From assembly GCF_049897565.1 (NCBI RefSeq), contig NZ_JAFCWM010000017.1:1-64000 (forward strand): 64,000 nucleotides of DNA, in the 5' to 3' direction. The stretch comes from JAFCUW01 sp049897565 (GTDB taxonomy: Bacteria; Pseudomonadota; Gammaproteobacteria; Burkholderiales; Burkholderiaceae_D). Positions 46,069-55,065 of the stretch are shown here, in pieces. The position numbers and the translations under genes are program-made. Each line of letters begins with the position of its first letter. Positions within the stretch are counted from its first letter, which is position 1. The notes under the pieces were generated by a model that had not been told where the DNA came from, did not search any database, and saw only the letters and a program-made list of their open reading frames with translations.

Positions 46069-47091
46069 TCAGGCACGGCGCAGCGTGAAAACGGCGCGGA
46101 TCTGGCCCACCGTGGCGCCGCGCACGTTGGTTAATTCCGGCTGTCGGTAGGGATCGAGCAGCGCGCGCCGGCGCGTGTCGAGCAATCCCAGCTGGTCGAG
46201 CACGCTGAAGGTTGCCACTTGCAGGCTGCGGGTAGCGCCGTCGGCGATCTTGATGGCGATGCCGAGTCCGGCGGAGCGGATGCCGATCGTTTGCACCGCA
46301 TCGGCGCCAACCTTGCTGACCCAGTCGCCGCCGCCGGCCTGCATGTAGGCGACGTCGCAGCGCGCCGTCCCCGACACCAGGTCGGGATGGCCGGTCATGG
46401 CGTCGAACAAGTCGCCCATTGGTGCACCCATGCGCCGGTCGGACCGGCCTTGCGCCAGGCGCGCATACAAATGCGCCAGGCGGCTCAGCGGCAAGGCGTA
46501 GTTTGGGGCCGAACAGCCATCAAGACCGCTCGGCATCGCGGCGGCATCGAGCTGGACCGTCTCGGCCAGGGTTGCCCGGATCGCCTGCTGCAACGGATGG
46601 CCAGGATCGACATACTGCGCCGTTGGCTGGTCATGCAAGCGACACCACGCCAGAAAACCACTGTGCTTGCCGGAGCAGTTGTGATGCAGCGATGTCCATT
46701 GCTGGCCGCCCGGCACCGGCAGGTTGACGCTGTCGTAGTACAGCGGCGCGTGGCAGCCGCACTCGAGATGACTGTGGTCGAGGCCGATCTTGCCCAGAAT
46801 TGACGCTACCGTGGCAGTGTGTTTCGGCTCGCCGGAGTGGCTGGCGCACAGCAGCGCCAGTTCGGCGGGCGTCAGCGCGAAGCGGGCAGGGCCGTCGGCG
46901 AGCAGGAACGGCAATGCCTGGAACGGCTTTAGCGCGGAGCGGGTAAACGTCATGAAGTCAGGGTCGCCCGCCGACCACAACAGCTTGCCGGTTGTGTCGA
47001 CCACCGCAACCGAGCCGAGGTGGACGTTTTCGGCGAAGTAACCGGTAGACGGATAGCCGCGGGTGGTTTCGACCAGGGGGACCAGCTGCAT
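46069..47091 (-). CDS. L-asparaginase II family protein (Rhizobium-type)
   Basis: A 340-residue protein of the PF06089 asparaginase family, unrelated to the classical E. coli enzymes. Family blocks seen are FMTFTRSALKPFQALP, CASHSGEPKHT, HHNCSGKHSGFLAWC and MPSGLDGCSAPNYALP. It should hydrolyse asparagine to aspartate and ammonia in the cytoplasm. No signal peptide is present. The gene appears intact even though it lies between damaged genes. It is convergent with the hydrolase at 45195. Confidence 0.88.
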   Translation of the reverse strand: MQLVPLVETTRGYPSTGYFAENVHLGSVAVVDTTGKLLWSAGDPDFMTFTRSALKPFQALPFLLADGPARFALTPAELALLCASHSGEPKHTATVASILGKIGLDHSHLECGCHAPLYYDSVNLPVPGGQQWTSLHHNCSGKHSGFLAWCRLHDQPTAQYVDPGHPLQQAIRATLAETVQLDAAAMPSGLDGCSAPNYALPLSRLAHLYARLAQGRSDRRMGAPMGDLFDAMTGHPDLVSGTARCDVAYMQAGGGDWVSKVGADAVQTIGIRSAGLGIAIKIADGATRSLQVATFSVLDQLGLLDTRRRALLDPYRQPELTNVRGATVGQIRAVFTLRRA

Positions 47092-47182
47092 GAAGTTCTC
47101 GCTTGTAACGATGACGATCCCCCACTGTAATCGAAAACCCGCGCGCGCCCAACAAGGCGATGGCGGGCTGGTCGGAAGCTGT

Positions 47183-48543
47183 TCAGAAGCTGGTCGGAAT
47201 GCGCACCGTCAGCGACACGTCCGGCGTATCGCGCGTCAGGCCGGCGCCGACCGCGATGTTGAGGGTATGCTTCTCGCTGCGCCGATACGAGTAGCCCAGC
47301 AGCAAGGTGCCGAGCTGGGTGCGCACCGAACCTGGCACCGGCACGCCGCCCTGCCTGGTGCGGGCAATCGAGCTGTGGTCGTAGCCGAGGCTGAACGAGG
47401 CCTTGTCGTTGAGCGCGAGACCCATGCCGAAATTAAAACCGATCACGCCGAGGAATTCGCGTTCGCCGCCGAGCACCAGCCGGCTGATGTCCGTGCGCTT
47501 GAAGTTGTGCATGTAGCTGATGCTGCCGAAAAACACGGCAGGGTCGGACGGAATTAACCAGGTCAGGCTAGGCTGCACGGAATAGAAACCGGAGCCGGTG
47601 GGCAGTTGCAGCGGCAGGCCGCTGCCGGTGACGTTCTCGCTGATGCAGCGCCTGGTGCAGTCCGTGACGACGCTGAACGGATCGCGCCCGGTGCGTGACT
47701 TGAAGCGCAGGCCGCCGATGAAATACGCCGCGTCGGCGCCGCCATCGTTGAGCTGATAGCGCAGCGCCAGTTCGGCGTCGCCGGCCTTGCACCCGCTGGT
47801 GTCGAAGACGCGCTCGACGGCGGTGCCGGTGAACAGCTCGCGGCTGACCGCGGTGTCGGATCGGTACATACGGCGCTCTGATCTCAGCCTCGAGCCGGTT
47901 GCTCAGTCCGAACCGCGCGGCGAGCGCCGCAGTGACCGTGTTGTGCTTGACTTCGCGTACGTCGACCAGGCCGATGAGCAGGGCGGGGATGACGGTGTAG
48001 CCGACCAGCGCAACGCGGTTGCTCGACGAATAGCTGAACTGCAACGATGGCTCGAGCACGAGCTTGCCGTGCGGCGTCAGCACACCGGGCTGCTCGAACA
48101 GCGGCGCCACCGCCGGCGGGCGGCCGTCGCGGCGTGGGGGGGCGGCCCACGGCGCGGCGCGGCGGAACGGCTGCGCTTGCCTGGCGCGTCGGCAGATCCT
48201 GCAGAGCGCGAGCAACGGGCACAACGGGTAAATCAGATGCATCAGGGTCAACGTGCGCATCCGCAGCTTCCTGTGGCTCGACGTTGCCGGCGCCGCGCTG
48301 CGCGTCGAGTTGCTCGGCGCTGGTGGCTGCGACGCCATCAGTGACCGCCACTGCCCGCTGCGCTTGGACCTGGCGCGACAGTTGTTCGAGCAGCTGGCGC
48401 TGGGACGCCAGTTGCTCCTTCAAGACCTTCAGTTGGGTGGCCAGGTCATCCTGCGCCGGCGGCTCGGTAGCGTGCGCCACCGGTATCAGCAGCATGGCCG
48501 ATAGCCCGGCAGTGCGCCAACTTGAAACGACAAACTGCTGCAT
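47183..48543 (-). pseudogene. FapF-like coiled-coil-plugged outer membrane barrel, two frameshifts
   Basis: Three successive frames together encode one protein. The first (from ATG 48543) has a signal peptide ending HATE and a heptad-rich coiled coil (DLATQLKVLKEQLASQRQ). The second gives GVLTPHGKLVLEPSLQFSY and strands down to LEAEIRAPYV. The third (from about 47869) gives amphipathic strands ending TVRIPTSF, a barrel-like C terminus with final Phe. Frame changes lie at roughly 48110-48190 and 47870. Coiled coil plus barrel, last in a cluster with a C39 peptidase, matches FapF, the amyloid export channel of Pseudomonas. As written it cannot make a full barrel. Confidence 0.7.
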
Positions 48544-48578
48544 GTTTCCTCCGATCGAATGTCTGCGTCGGCATGACG

Positions 48579-49080
48579 TCAGCGGGCGCCGGCGGCGCGG
48601 CTCAGCGCATCGCTCAGCGTTCCCTGGAAGTTGAGGTTCTTCAACAAGCTGGCGCTGTTGACAGTTGAGCTGATGACTGTCTCGCTGCGGATCAGCTGGT
48701 CGTTCAGCGTGTTCTGGATGACGACGCCGCCTGCCACCCGCGCGGCGGCGCCCGCTTCGTAGATGTTGTCATGGCCGTTCTGGATCAGCTTGACGGAGGA
48801 CAGGGCATCATCGGTTTGTCGGGCCTGCTCCGCACTCAGGTGCTGCAGGTCGGCAATATTGATACGGGTGCGCGCGACTATCTCGTCGTTGATCGACACC
48901 AGCCGTTCGATCCCGAGCGCGCCGGTCAGTCCCGCGGCGTTGCCGAAGCCGCCGCGCATGAGCTCGAGCTGCTCTGCGTCGACCGGCGTCCAGTCAGCCG
49001 GCGCGGCCAGTGCGGGCGCGGCGAACCCGGCCAGTGCCAGCCAGAAGCTGACGTGAAGTAAATTCGTTGTTGCCTTGCAT
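48579..49080 (-). pseudogene. Small secreted Fap-cluster protein with GG motif, frameshifted at the start codon
   Basis: The body frame encodes a signal peptide (LLHVSFWLALAGFAAPALA), then ELMRGGFG and a region rich in I/V-Q-N repeats (VVIQNTLNDQLIRSETVI). The only ATG with a good ribosome site (AGGAGAAACTC before 49080) is one base out of frame: ATG-C-AAG-GCA. Removing that single C gives a perfect start MKATTN. So a one-base insertion silences it. Place in the cluster (after the C39 peptidase, before the barrel) corresponds to fapE. The RGG pair could be a processing site for the neighbouring peptidase. Confidence 0.6.
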
Positions 49081-49092
49081 GAGTTTCTCCTG

Positions 49093-49772
49093 TTAGTAGT
49101 CACCGGGTCCAAGCTTGGGCATGGTGACGCCGCTGACCCCATCACGGCTGATGCCGGTGTTGAGCTGCGCCATCGGCGCGGCGCGCCAGTCGGCCACGCG
49201 ATTGACGGCGGGCGTGGCGGCAGTGCCGTGGATGACGAACATCAGCTTGCCGGTCCAGATATTTTCGAACGCGCTGCGGGTCAGCGCGCGGGTACCGCTC
49301 GCCGGGTCGCCAACCAGCACGCGCCCCTGCGCCGCGCCCTTGATGACGACGAAATGGTGATAGCCCTTTCGGCAACGAGCACGATGGCCGGCAGCTTGGC
49401 GTCGATCAGCTTTTGCAGCGGCAGCTTGAAGCCATCGGCCTGAAAGCCCCGTTCTGCGAGGAAGCGCTTGATGTCGAGCATTGAAAAGCCTTCCTTGCGG
49501 ATCTTGCGCTGGTCGCCGCGCGCATACATCTGTTCGAATACGACGCGCTCGCTGACGGGCTCGCCGTAGTGATGGGTGAGCAAAGTCGCCACCGCGGCCG
49601 AGCCGAAGCTGAAATCGTATTGCTGGCGCAAGGTAGTCTGACATTTGATGCTCTTCATGCTGGCGACCGGCACGCTGAACTGGCTGCCGCCGATGGCCGG
49701 CACGTCCAGCGCGCGGGCATTCTGGGCGGCGCCCAGCAGCATGGCGATGGCCACTAGTCGGTCGATCGCCAT
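49093..49772 (-). pseudogene. C39-like peptidase (FapD-like), frameshifted and lacking the catalytic cysteine
   Basis: The first frame starts at ATG 49772 with a short signal peptide and includes YDFSFGSAAVATLLTHHYG, the C39 active-site block; where the family has Cys (DFSCG) this has Phe56 (TTC, one base from TGC). Near 49370 the frame changes, and the next frame continues with GYHHFVVIKG (catalytic His) and VLVGDPASG (Asp) to 49093. C39 peptidases cut after double-glycine motifs; FapD does this job in amyloid export. Both the lost Cys and the frameshift mean it is non-functional as written. It starts two bases after the 117-residue gene. Confidence 0.7.
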
Positions 49773-49774
49773 GG

Positions 49775-50128
49775 CTAGTTCATCCGCAAGTTGATGATCG
49801 TGGCGTTTTGAATCAGCACGTTAGCGCCGGTGTTCTGCACCACGATCGGTATGCCGGCCATGTTGGCGAATGAGCCGTTGGTGATGATGTTGGCGCCGGT
49901 GTTGACGTTGTTGGCGGTGTTGCCGCTGACACTGCCGCTAAGCCGCATATCGATGTCGGTGTTGTTGCTGCCGCCACGTGTGCGATCGAGCAATTCATCG
50001 GCGGCGGCGACGCCGAACGGGCTGGCCGGTTGTGGCGCCGGCTTGGCAGGTTCGGCACTGCGCGCCGGCGCCTGCGCCGCCAGCACGGCGGCCAGCAGCA
50101 GGGTGCAACTGGTGGATACGGAATGCAT
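49775..50128 (-). CDS. Small secreted protein with GG motif and Asn-rich repeats, putative amyloid subunit
   Basis: A 117-residue protein, the only undamaged gene in the cluster. AAGGAG precedes the ATG. A signal peptide (SCTLLLAAVLAAQAPARS then AEP) is followed by DELLDRTRGGSN, with a possible double-glycine cleavage site, and a C-terminal half of Asn/Thr/Gly repeats (SGNTANNVNTGAN, VVQNTGANVLIQNATI). Such Q/N-rich strand-turn repeats suit a cross-beta fibre subunit or nucleator. It is followed after two bases by the C39-like pseudogene. Function as amyloid is inferred from composition and operon order. Confidence 0.65.
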   Translation of the reverse strand: MHSVSTSCTLLLAAVLAAQAPARSAEPAKPAPQPASPFGVAAADELLDRTRGGSNNTDIDMRLSGSVSGNTANNVNTGANIITNGSFANMAGIPIVVQNTGANVLIQNATIINLRMN

Positions 50129-50146
50129 GTTTTCTCCTTTGTCGAC

Positions 50147-50833
50147 TCACTGAAGCCGCCGGCGCCGGCGATATTGGCCGCGCCACTGCCGCCGTAGGCG
50201 TTGGCAGCGCCGCCTTCACCGCCGCTGCCAGTGCTGCCGCCGGCGGCGCTGGCACCGCCAGCGGCGTCGCCGTTGCTGGCATAGCCGAGGTTGAGTGCGT
50301 CGCCGCTTGCACCGCCGCGGCCGCCGTCGGCGTCTTTGGCCGAGCCGCCGTCGCCGCCTTTGCCGTGCGCCGCGCCGCCCATGCCACGTCCGCCGTACCC
50401 GTGGCCACCGTCCCTGCCCCGGCTGCTGCCGGAGTTCGCTGCGACGTTGCCGACATTGCTGGTCTGGTTGCCGCTGACTTCGCCGCTGAGGATGCTGGTA
50501 GCCGCCGCTGTCGAGGTGTTAAACGAACTGGTGAAGGTGGCCGTCGCGGTGCCGCCATGGTTGGCCGCGGTTGATGGTCTCGGTGTTGGTGTTCGTCTCG
50601 GTGCTGGTGCTGCTGTCGGTGCCGGTCAGCGTCAGCGTTTCGGTGCTGTTGTCCTGTATCGCTTGCGAGTACTCGTTTGCCTTCGGTCCGTCCCCGCTTT
50701 GCTCATTGGTTGCCACCGCCACTTGACCGATCAGGCCATCGGCCCTGGCGCCGGTGGCGTTGTTGGTTGGATTTGCGCTGGCAGTTGCGCTGAAAGCGAG
50801 CGCGATCGTCGCCGCCAAGATAGTACGTTTCAT
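50147..50833 (-). pseudogene. Gly/Asn-rich secreted protein, putative amyloid subunit, frameshifted
   Basis: From ATG 50833 the first frame has a signal peptide (KRTILAATIALAFSATASA), then NEQSGDG and a Ser/Thr/Glu run, and stops early at about 50519. Near 50565 the next frame takes over with TFTSSFNTST, SGEVSGNQTSNVGNV and a long Gly-Ala-Asn stretch (GGHGYGGRGMGG, GYASNGDAAGG). A second one-base slip close to the end would allow a stop at 50147. It is the promoter-proximal gene of the Fap-like cluster, 68 bases or so downstream of the predicted transcription start of the sigma-54 promoter. First gene position and composition suggest a fibre subunit. Confidence 0.6.
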
Positions 50834-50912
50834 GAGTAGCCCCTTTGGTGAGAACATCAGTACAAAAGAAGTGAGTCGATTTGCCCGGCGTCTGGTCAGG
50901 CATCAGTACTAC

Positions 50913-50928
50913 TGCAAAGAAGGTGCCA
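50913..50928 (-). promoter_or_regulatory. Sigma-54 (-24/-12) promoter
   Basis: On the minus strand TGGCAC-CTTCT-TTGCA, with GG and GC exactly twelve positions apart, matches the sigma-54 consensus almost perfectly. It points at the Fap-like cluster (first ATG at 50833), and the gene on its other side is a sigma-54 activator. Transcription should begin near 50901. Confidence 0.8.
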
Positions 50929-51115
50929 GCGCTGAGCCGCGGCGTCAGGCCGTTGAAAACAAAGCGGGAAACCCGGCGCGGCCAGGCGTGGCGGCAATCG
51001 CGGCGGTGCTACCGTACCGTTTCTTCGACGGCGGCGATGCAATAGGGCTGCAGCGACGCTCCAACAGCGCGGCCGCCACGCCGCTTTTCCCCGTCAATTC
51101 AGCAGCGGCGCAGCA

Positions 51116-51139
51116 TGTCGCAGCGACGTGACAGCGACA
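51116..51139. promoter_or_regulatory. Candidate upstream activator site for the sigma-54 regulator
   Basis: Inverted repeat TGTCGC-N12-GCGACA, with an overlapping TGTC-N10-GACA, about 190 bases upstream of the -24/-12 promoter, the distance at which enhancer-binding proteins usually sit. It also lies at the 3' end of the activator gene. The rest of the 360-base gap (50834-51193) shows no gene. Confidence 0.4.
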
Positions 51140-51193
51140 AGCACGGCAATGCCAGTCAGGGCAGCGCCCGATCCTTTGCCGATACAGTTGGGT

Positions 51194-52524
51194 TCAGGGC
51201 GGGATGCCGTGCTTGGCCAGCAAGCGATACAGCGTCATGCGCGAGACGCCCAGGTCGCGCGCGGCGTGGGTGATGTTGCGCCTGGCGCGCTCGAGGCTGG
51301 CGCCGATGGCGGCACGCTCCGCGGCGATGCGCGACGCGTCGAGGCCGGCGCCGGCGGCCGGCGCGCGGCGCGGCGCCAGCCCGAGGTCGTGGGGACCGAT
51401 CACGCGGCCCTCAACCAGCACCATCGCGCGCCGGGTGCGGTTGATCGGCTCGCGCTCATTGCCGGGCCAGTGGTGTTCGTCGATGGCGCGCAGCGCGTCG
51501 GGACCGAACCCTTTCAGGCGCGGCGCCTTTTCGGTCGCAAAGGTGCGAAAGAAGTGCTGCGCCAGCATGTCGAGATCGGCCTTGCGCTCACGCAGTGGCG
51601 GCACGTCGATCGGCAGCACGTTGAGGCGGTAATACAGGTCTTCGCGGAACAGGCCGTCTTCCACCGCCTGCTGCAGGTTGACGTGCGACGCGGCAATGAT
51701 GCGCACATCGACATCGATCGAGCGGGTTGAGCCGACGCGGTAGATCGTCTTTTCCTGCAGAAAGCGCAGCAGGTTCGACTGCAGGTCTTTCGGCAAGTCG
51801 GCGATCTCGTCGAGGAACACCGTGCCGCCGCCTGCCGACTCGATCAGGCCGCCTTGTGCTTGGCCGCGCCAGTGAAGGCGCCGCGTGCGTGGCCGAACAG
51901 TTCTGACTGGATCAGCGCGGGCGGGATGGCGCCGCAGTTGATCGGCACGAACGGGCCGGCGGCCCGGGCCGATTGCGTGTGCACCGCCTGCGCCGTCAGT
52001 TCCTTGCCGCTGCCGCTTTCGCCCCAGATGAGCACCGCGGCGTCGGACTGGGCCAACTTGACGATCTGGGCGCGCAGGAGCGCGATGGCGGCGCTGTCGC
52101 CGGTCAGCGCCGCCAATTCCGGCGCGGCGGCAGTCGACGCCGGCGGCGCGCGCAGCAAGGCAAGACCGTGCAGATGGCCGAGCGAATGGAACAGGCGCAA
52201 GGGATCGACGGGGCGGGTGTGGAAGGCGGCCAGGTAGGCCGCCACCAGGGCGCGGCAGGCGGCCGCTTCGAGCGAGCGCGGGGCCAGCACGCCGACCCAT
52301 TCGATGTGCCAGTAGTCGCGGAAAAAGCGTGCTGCCACTTCCGCGCCTTCCGGACCCGGCAGGTCGAGCACCACGCCGACCAGACGCGCGCGCGCGCGCA
52401 GCGCCCGCGCCGCTTCCCGCCCGCTGCTGACGGTGCGCACATCCCACTCTGCCGCGAAGGCGGCGGGCGGCTGCGGCGGGCTCGATCCGCCCAGTTCAAT
52501 GCAAAGTAGTTTTTTCAGCGACAT
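51194..52524 (-). pseudogene. Sigma-54-dependent transcriptional activator, frameshifted
   Basis: From ATG 52524 the first frame has a receiver-like N terminus (VGVVLDLPGPEG; a true phospho-acceptor pattern is doubtful), then the AAA+ domain with Walker A GESGSGKE and the sigma-54 contact loop GAFTGA. Directly after it the frame stops; one missing G near 51855 would restore KGGLIESAGGGTVFLDEIADL (Walker B), which continues in the other frame to a Fis-type helix-turn-helix (ITHAARDLGVSRMTLYRLL). The WPGNVREL block is also altered to WPGNEREP. It adjoins and probably controlled the sigma-54 promoter of the Fap-like cluster. Confidence 0.8.
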
Positions 52525-52655
52525 GAGGGATCCGCGCAATGCTTACCCGTGTCCGATCCCCAAAAGCTGAACATGGTTCATGCCGTACCATTGATGCAGG
52601 TGGCGGGCGCTGGCCGGATTTTCCGTATCCCGGGCCCGCGCATGCACGTCGCCAG

Positions 52656-53513
52656 TTACAGCGTGCCGCCAAATTTTCCGGCCTGATAGTCATTGATCGC
52701 TTCGGCGATCTGCTCGCGCGTGTTCATGACGAACGGACCATGCGAGACGACCGGCTCGCGCAGCGGTTCAGCATGGCCGAACAGCACCAGGGCTCCCGCC
52801 TCGCTCGACATTTCAAGCGAGTCGCCCTCGTCGTTGATCTCGACGAGGTGGAAGGCGGAGGCGAGGTCGCCGCCGACATGGATGGCGCCGCTCACCACGT
52901 ACAGCAACACGGTGCGCCCACGCAAGTCCGGCACGCGCAGGCTGCCGCCGGCCTGCAGCTCGATGGTGCTCATGAAAACGCCGGTGAGCGGATTGACCGC
53001 GCCGCTGCGGCCCTGCCACTGGCCTGCCACCAGGTTCAGCGTGACGCGGCCGTCGGCCGACCCGATGGCCGGGATGTCGCCGCGCTGCAAGCCGGTGTAC
53101 GCGGGCGCCGTCATCTTCAAGCTGCCCGGCAGGTTGACCCACAGCTGCAGTATTTCGAGCGGGCCGCCGTCCTGCAGGAATTCGGGCGGCGACACCTCGG
53201 CGTGCACGATGCCGCTTCCCGCCGTCATCCATTGCACGCCGCCTTCGCGGATGATGCTTTCGTGACCGGCGCTGTCCTTGTGGGTGAGCATGCCCTCGAC
53301 GATAAAGGTGACGGTCTCGAAACCGCGGTGCGGGTGCGGGCCGAACGGCAGCCCATGGTTGTCGCGCGCATAGACCTGCGGGCCGTGGTGGTTCAGAAAC
53401 AGGAAGGGGTCGAGCTGGGCCAGGTGGGGGGTGGGCAACGGACGCTGGGTCAGCAGGTCGCCGATATCGTCGCGCAACGCGGGGTGTAGCCGTTTGATGG
53501 TCTTGTCGCTCAT
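52656..53513 (-). CDS. Pirin-family protein
   Basis: A 285-residue bicupin. The N-terminal cupin has the metal ligands in FGPHPHRGFETVTF and GIVHAE with the QWMTAGSG block; the C-terminal cupin is regular. Pirins include quercetin dioxygenases and redox-sensing regulators. I chose the ATG at 53513 with GGAG upstream; in-frame starts at 53528 and 53564 are possible. It lies apart from the neighbouring damaged genes and appears intact. Confidence 0.92.
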   Translation of the reverse strand: MSDKTIKRLHPALRDDIGDLLTQRPLPTPHLAQLDPFLFLNHHGPQVYARDNHGLPFGPHPHRGFETVTFIVEGMLTHKDSAGHESIIREGGVQWMTAGSGIVHAEVSPPEFLQDGGPLEILQLWVNLPGSLKMTAPAYTGLQRGDIPAIGSADGRVTLNLVAGQWQGRSGAVNPLTGVFMSTIELQAGGSLRVPDLRGRTVLLYVVSGAIHVGGDLASAFHLVEINDEGDSLEMSSEAGALVLFGHAEPLREPVVSHGPFVMNTREQIAEAINDYQAGKFGGTL

Positions 53514-53863
53514 GCCGTGATGCTCCATGCCAGTCGTTTGGTTATGAGCACGACAATACAACACTATCCGGCGGCGTGTCGGCGCGCTGGATGGCTGCGC
53601 GTCCGCCTCGATCGGACCGTAACAATCCCGTTTTGTTTTGTAGGTGTGGACCTACAACTTGCCAACACGATTTTTGAATGGCGGTTACCGTCATCGCCGC
53701 TCTCCGTCGGTGCGCGCAAGGCAGTGCGCAAATCGATGGGGCACCAATGGTTACATGGCTTTGTTCGATGGAAAGGACCGCGCTGACGGCAGGAACAACG
53801 GCGAAAAGCCGCATGCTAGGATTGTTCTCCTCGCCACGTCGGATTCGGTCATCACGCTACGAC
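53514..53863. other. intergenic, no gene supported
   Basis: About 350 bases between divergent units (pirin leftward, galactose cluster rightward). Open frames on both strands have no start signals. It presumably holds the promoters of both units; no defensible -35/-10 pair was found. Confidence 0.4.
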
Positions 53864-53971
53864 ATGCCTATGCACATTCTCGAAACGACGACGCCAGATG
53901 GCCGCTTGCTAACACTGTTCGGTTCTCAGCCGATCGCGCCGGAACTGCAGGCGCTGAAGGACGCGGCATGA
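53864..53971 (+). pseudogene. Possible N-terminal remnant of galactose-1-phosphate uridylyltransferase
   Basis: A 35-codon frame reading MPMHILETTTPDGRLLTLFG and a few more residues, ending in an ATGA overlap with the next gene. The TTPDGRLLTLF pattern resembles the start of GalT enzymes, and galK follows two genes later, so this may be what remains after deletion of most of galT. The resemblance is from memory of short sequence and is weak. Confidence 0.3.
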
Positions 53972-55065
53972 GTGGCGCTCCCGATCACCGCGCGGCCGAG
54001 GTGGCCACCAAGCTGGCGCTGGCGCGAGGCTGGCTCGACGACAGCGGCGCCGCTGCGTTGCGGCTGCGCGGCGTCGACTGGTTCGCCTGGATCACCGCCG
54101 GCGGCAGCGGCGCCTTGGCGCTGGCGGGCGCGACGGGCGTAGCCGAAGTGCTGGTGACCGCCGGCGACGCCTGCATCCTGACCGACGAAGTCGAGGCCGA
54201 GCGGCTGGGCACCGAAGAGGTGCCGCCCGGCTTTTCATTCCACGTCACGCCGTGGTCGGACACCGACTGGCGCGATCAGTTCGTGGCGGGCGCGGCGGAA
54301 CGGGCGCCGGTAGTCAGCGACCTTCCGGCCGCTGGAGAACAGCCGCTGCCGCAGTTTGCCCGCCAGCAGCGGCTGCGGCTCTAGCCCGGCGAGCAGCCGC
54401 GCTACCGCGCGCTTGGCGCCGACGCCGCGCTGGCGATGAGCGAAGCGATGCGCGCCGCCCGGCCCGGCTGGACCGAGTATGGGCTGGCCGGCGAAGGCGC
54501 GCGTGCCCTCTGGCGGCGTGGCATCGATCCGGCGCTGGTGATGGCGGCCGGCGCACGCCGGCTGGCGCGCTACCGGCATCCGACGGCGTCGGCCGAACCG
54601 CTCGGCGAACGGGCGATGCTGTCGTTCAGCGCCCGGCGCCACGGTCTGCACGCCAACCTGACCCGCTTCTTCACATTTGGCGCGGCGCCCGTTGCGCAGG
54701 CCGAACTGATGACGGTGGAGGCGACGGCGCTAGCCACCTGCGCGCCCGGCAACTCGCTGGCGGCGGTCTATCACGCGCTGCTGCAGGCCTACCGGCATGC
54801 CGGCCACGACGAGGCGCTGGGCGCTGCGCCGCAGGGCGGCGTCGCCGGCTACCAGGCGCTCGAAGTCGTCGCCACCGCCAGCAGTGCGCTGCAGCTGGAG
54901 GCGGGCATGGCCGTGGCGTTCAACCCCGGCTTGCAATGCATCAGGCTGGAAGACACGTTCCTGATTGGCCAGCACGGGCCGGAAAACCTGACGCTCGATC
55001 CGGCCTGGCCGGCGGCGCTGGTGCAGGGGCGCAGCCGCCCGCTGTGGCTGGAAGCGGCGTGCTGA
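53968..55065 (+). pseudogene. M24-like (aminopeptidase-fold) protein, interrupted by an in-frame amber codon
   Basis: One frame runs from ATG 53968 to TGA 55063-55065, broken only by TAG at 54382-54384. Both halves belong together: the N half looks like a creatinase-type domain (GWLDDSGAAALRLRGVDWFAW) and the C half is M24-like (SEAMRAARPGWTEYGL to RLEDTFLIGQHGPENL). Most of the metal ligands of true M24 peptidases appear replaced (for example FSARRHGLHANLTRF), so even the ancestral protein may have been non-catalytic. The stop overlaps the galK start. An internal ATG at 54436 could still yield the C half. Confidence 0.65.
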
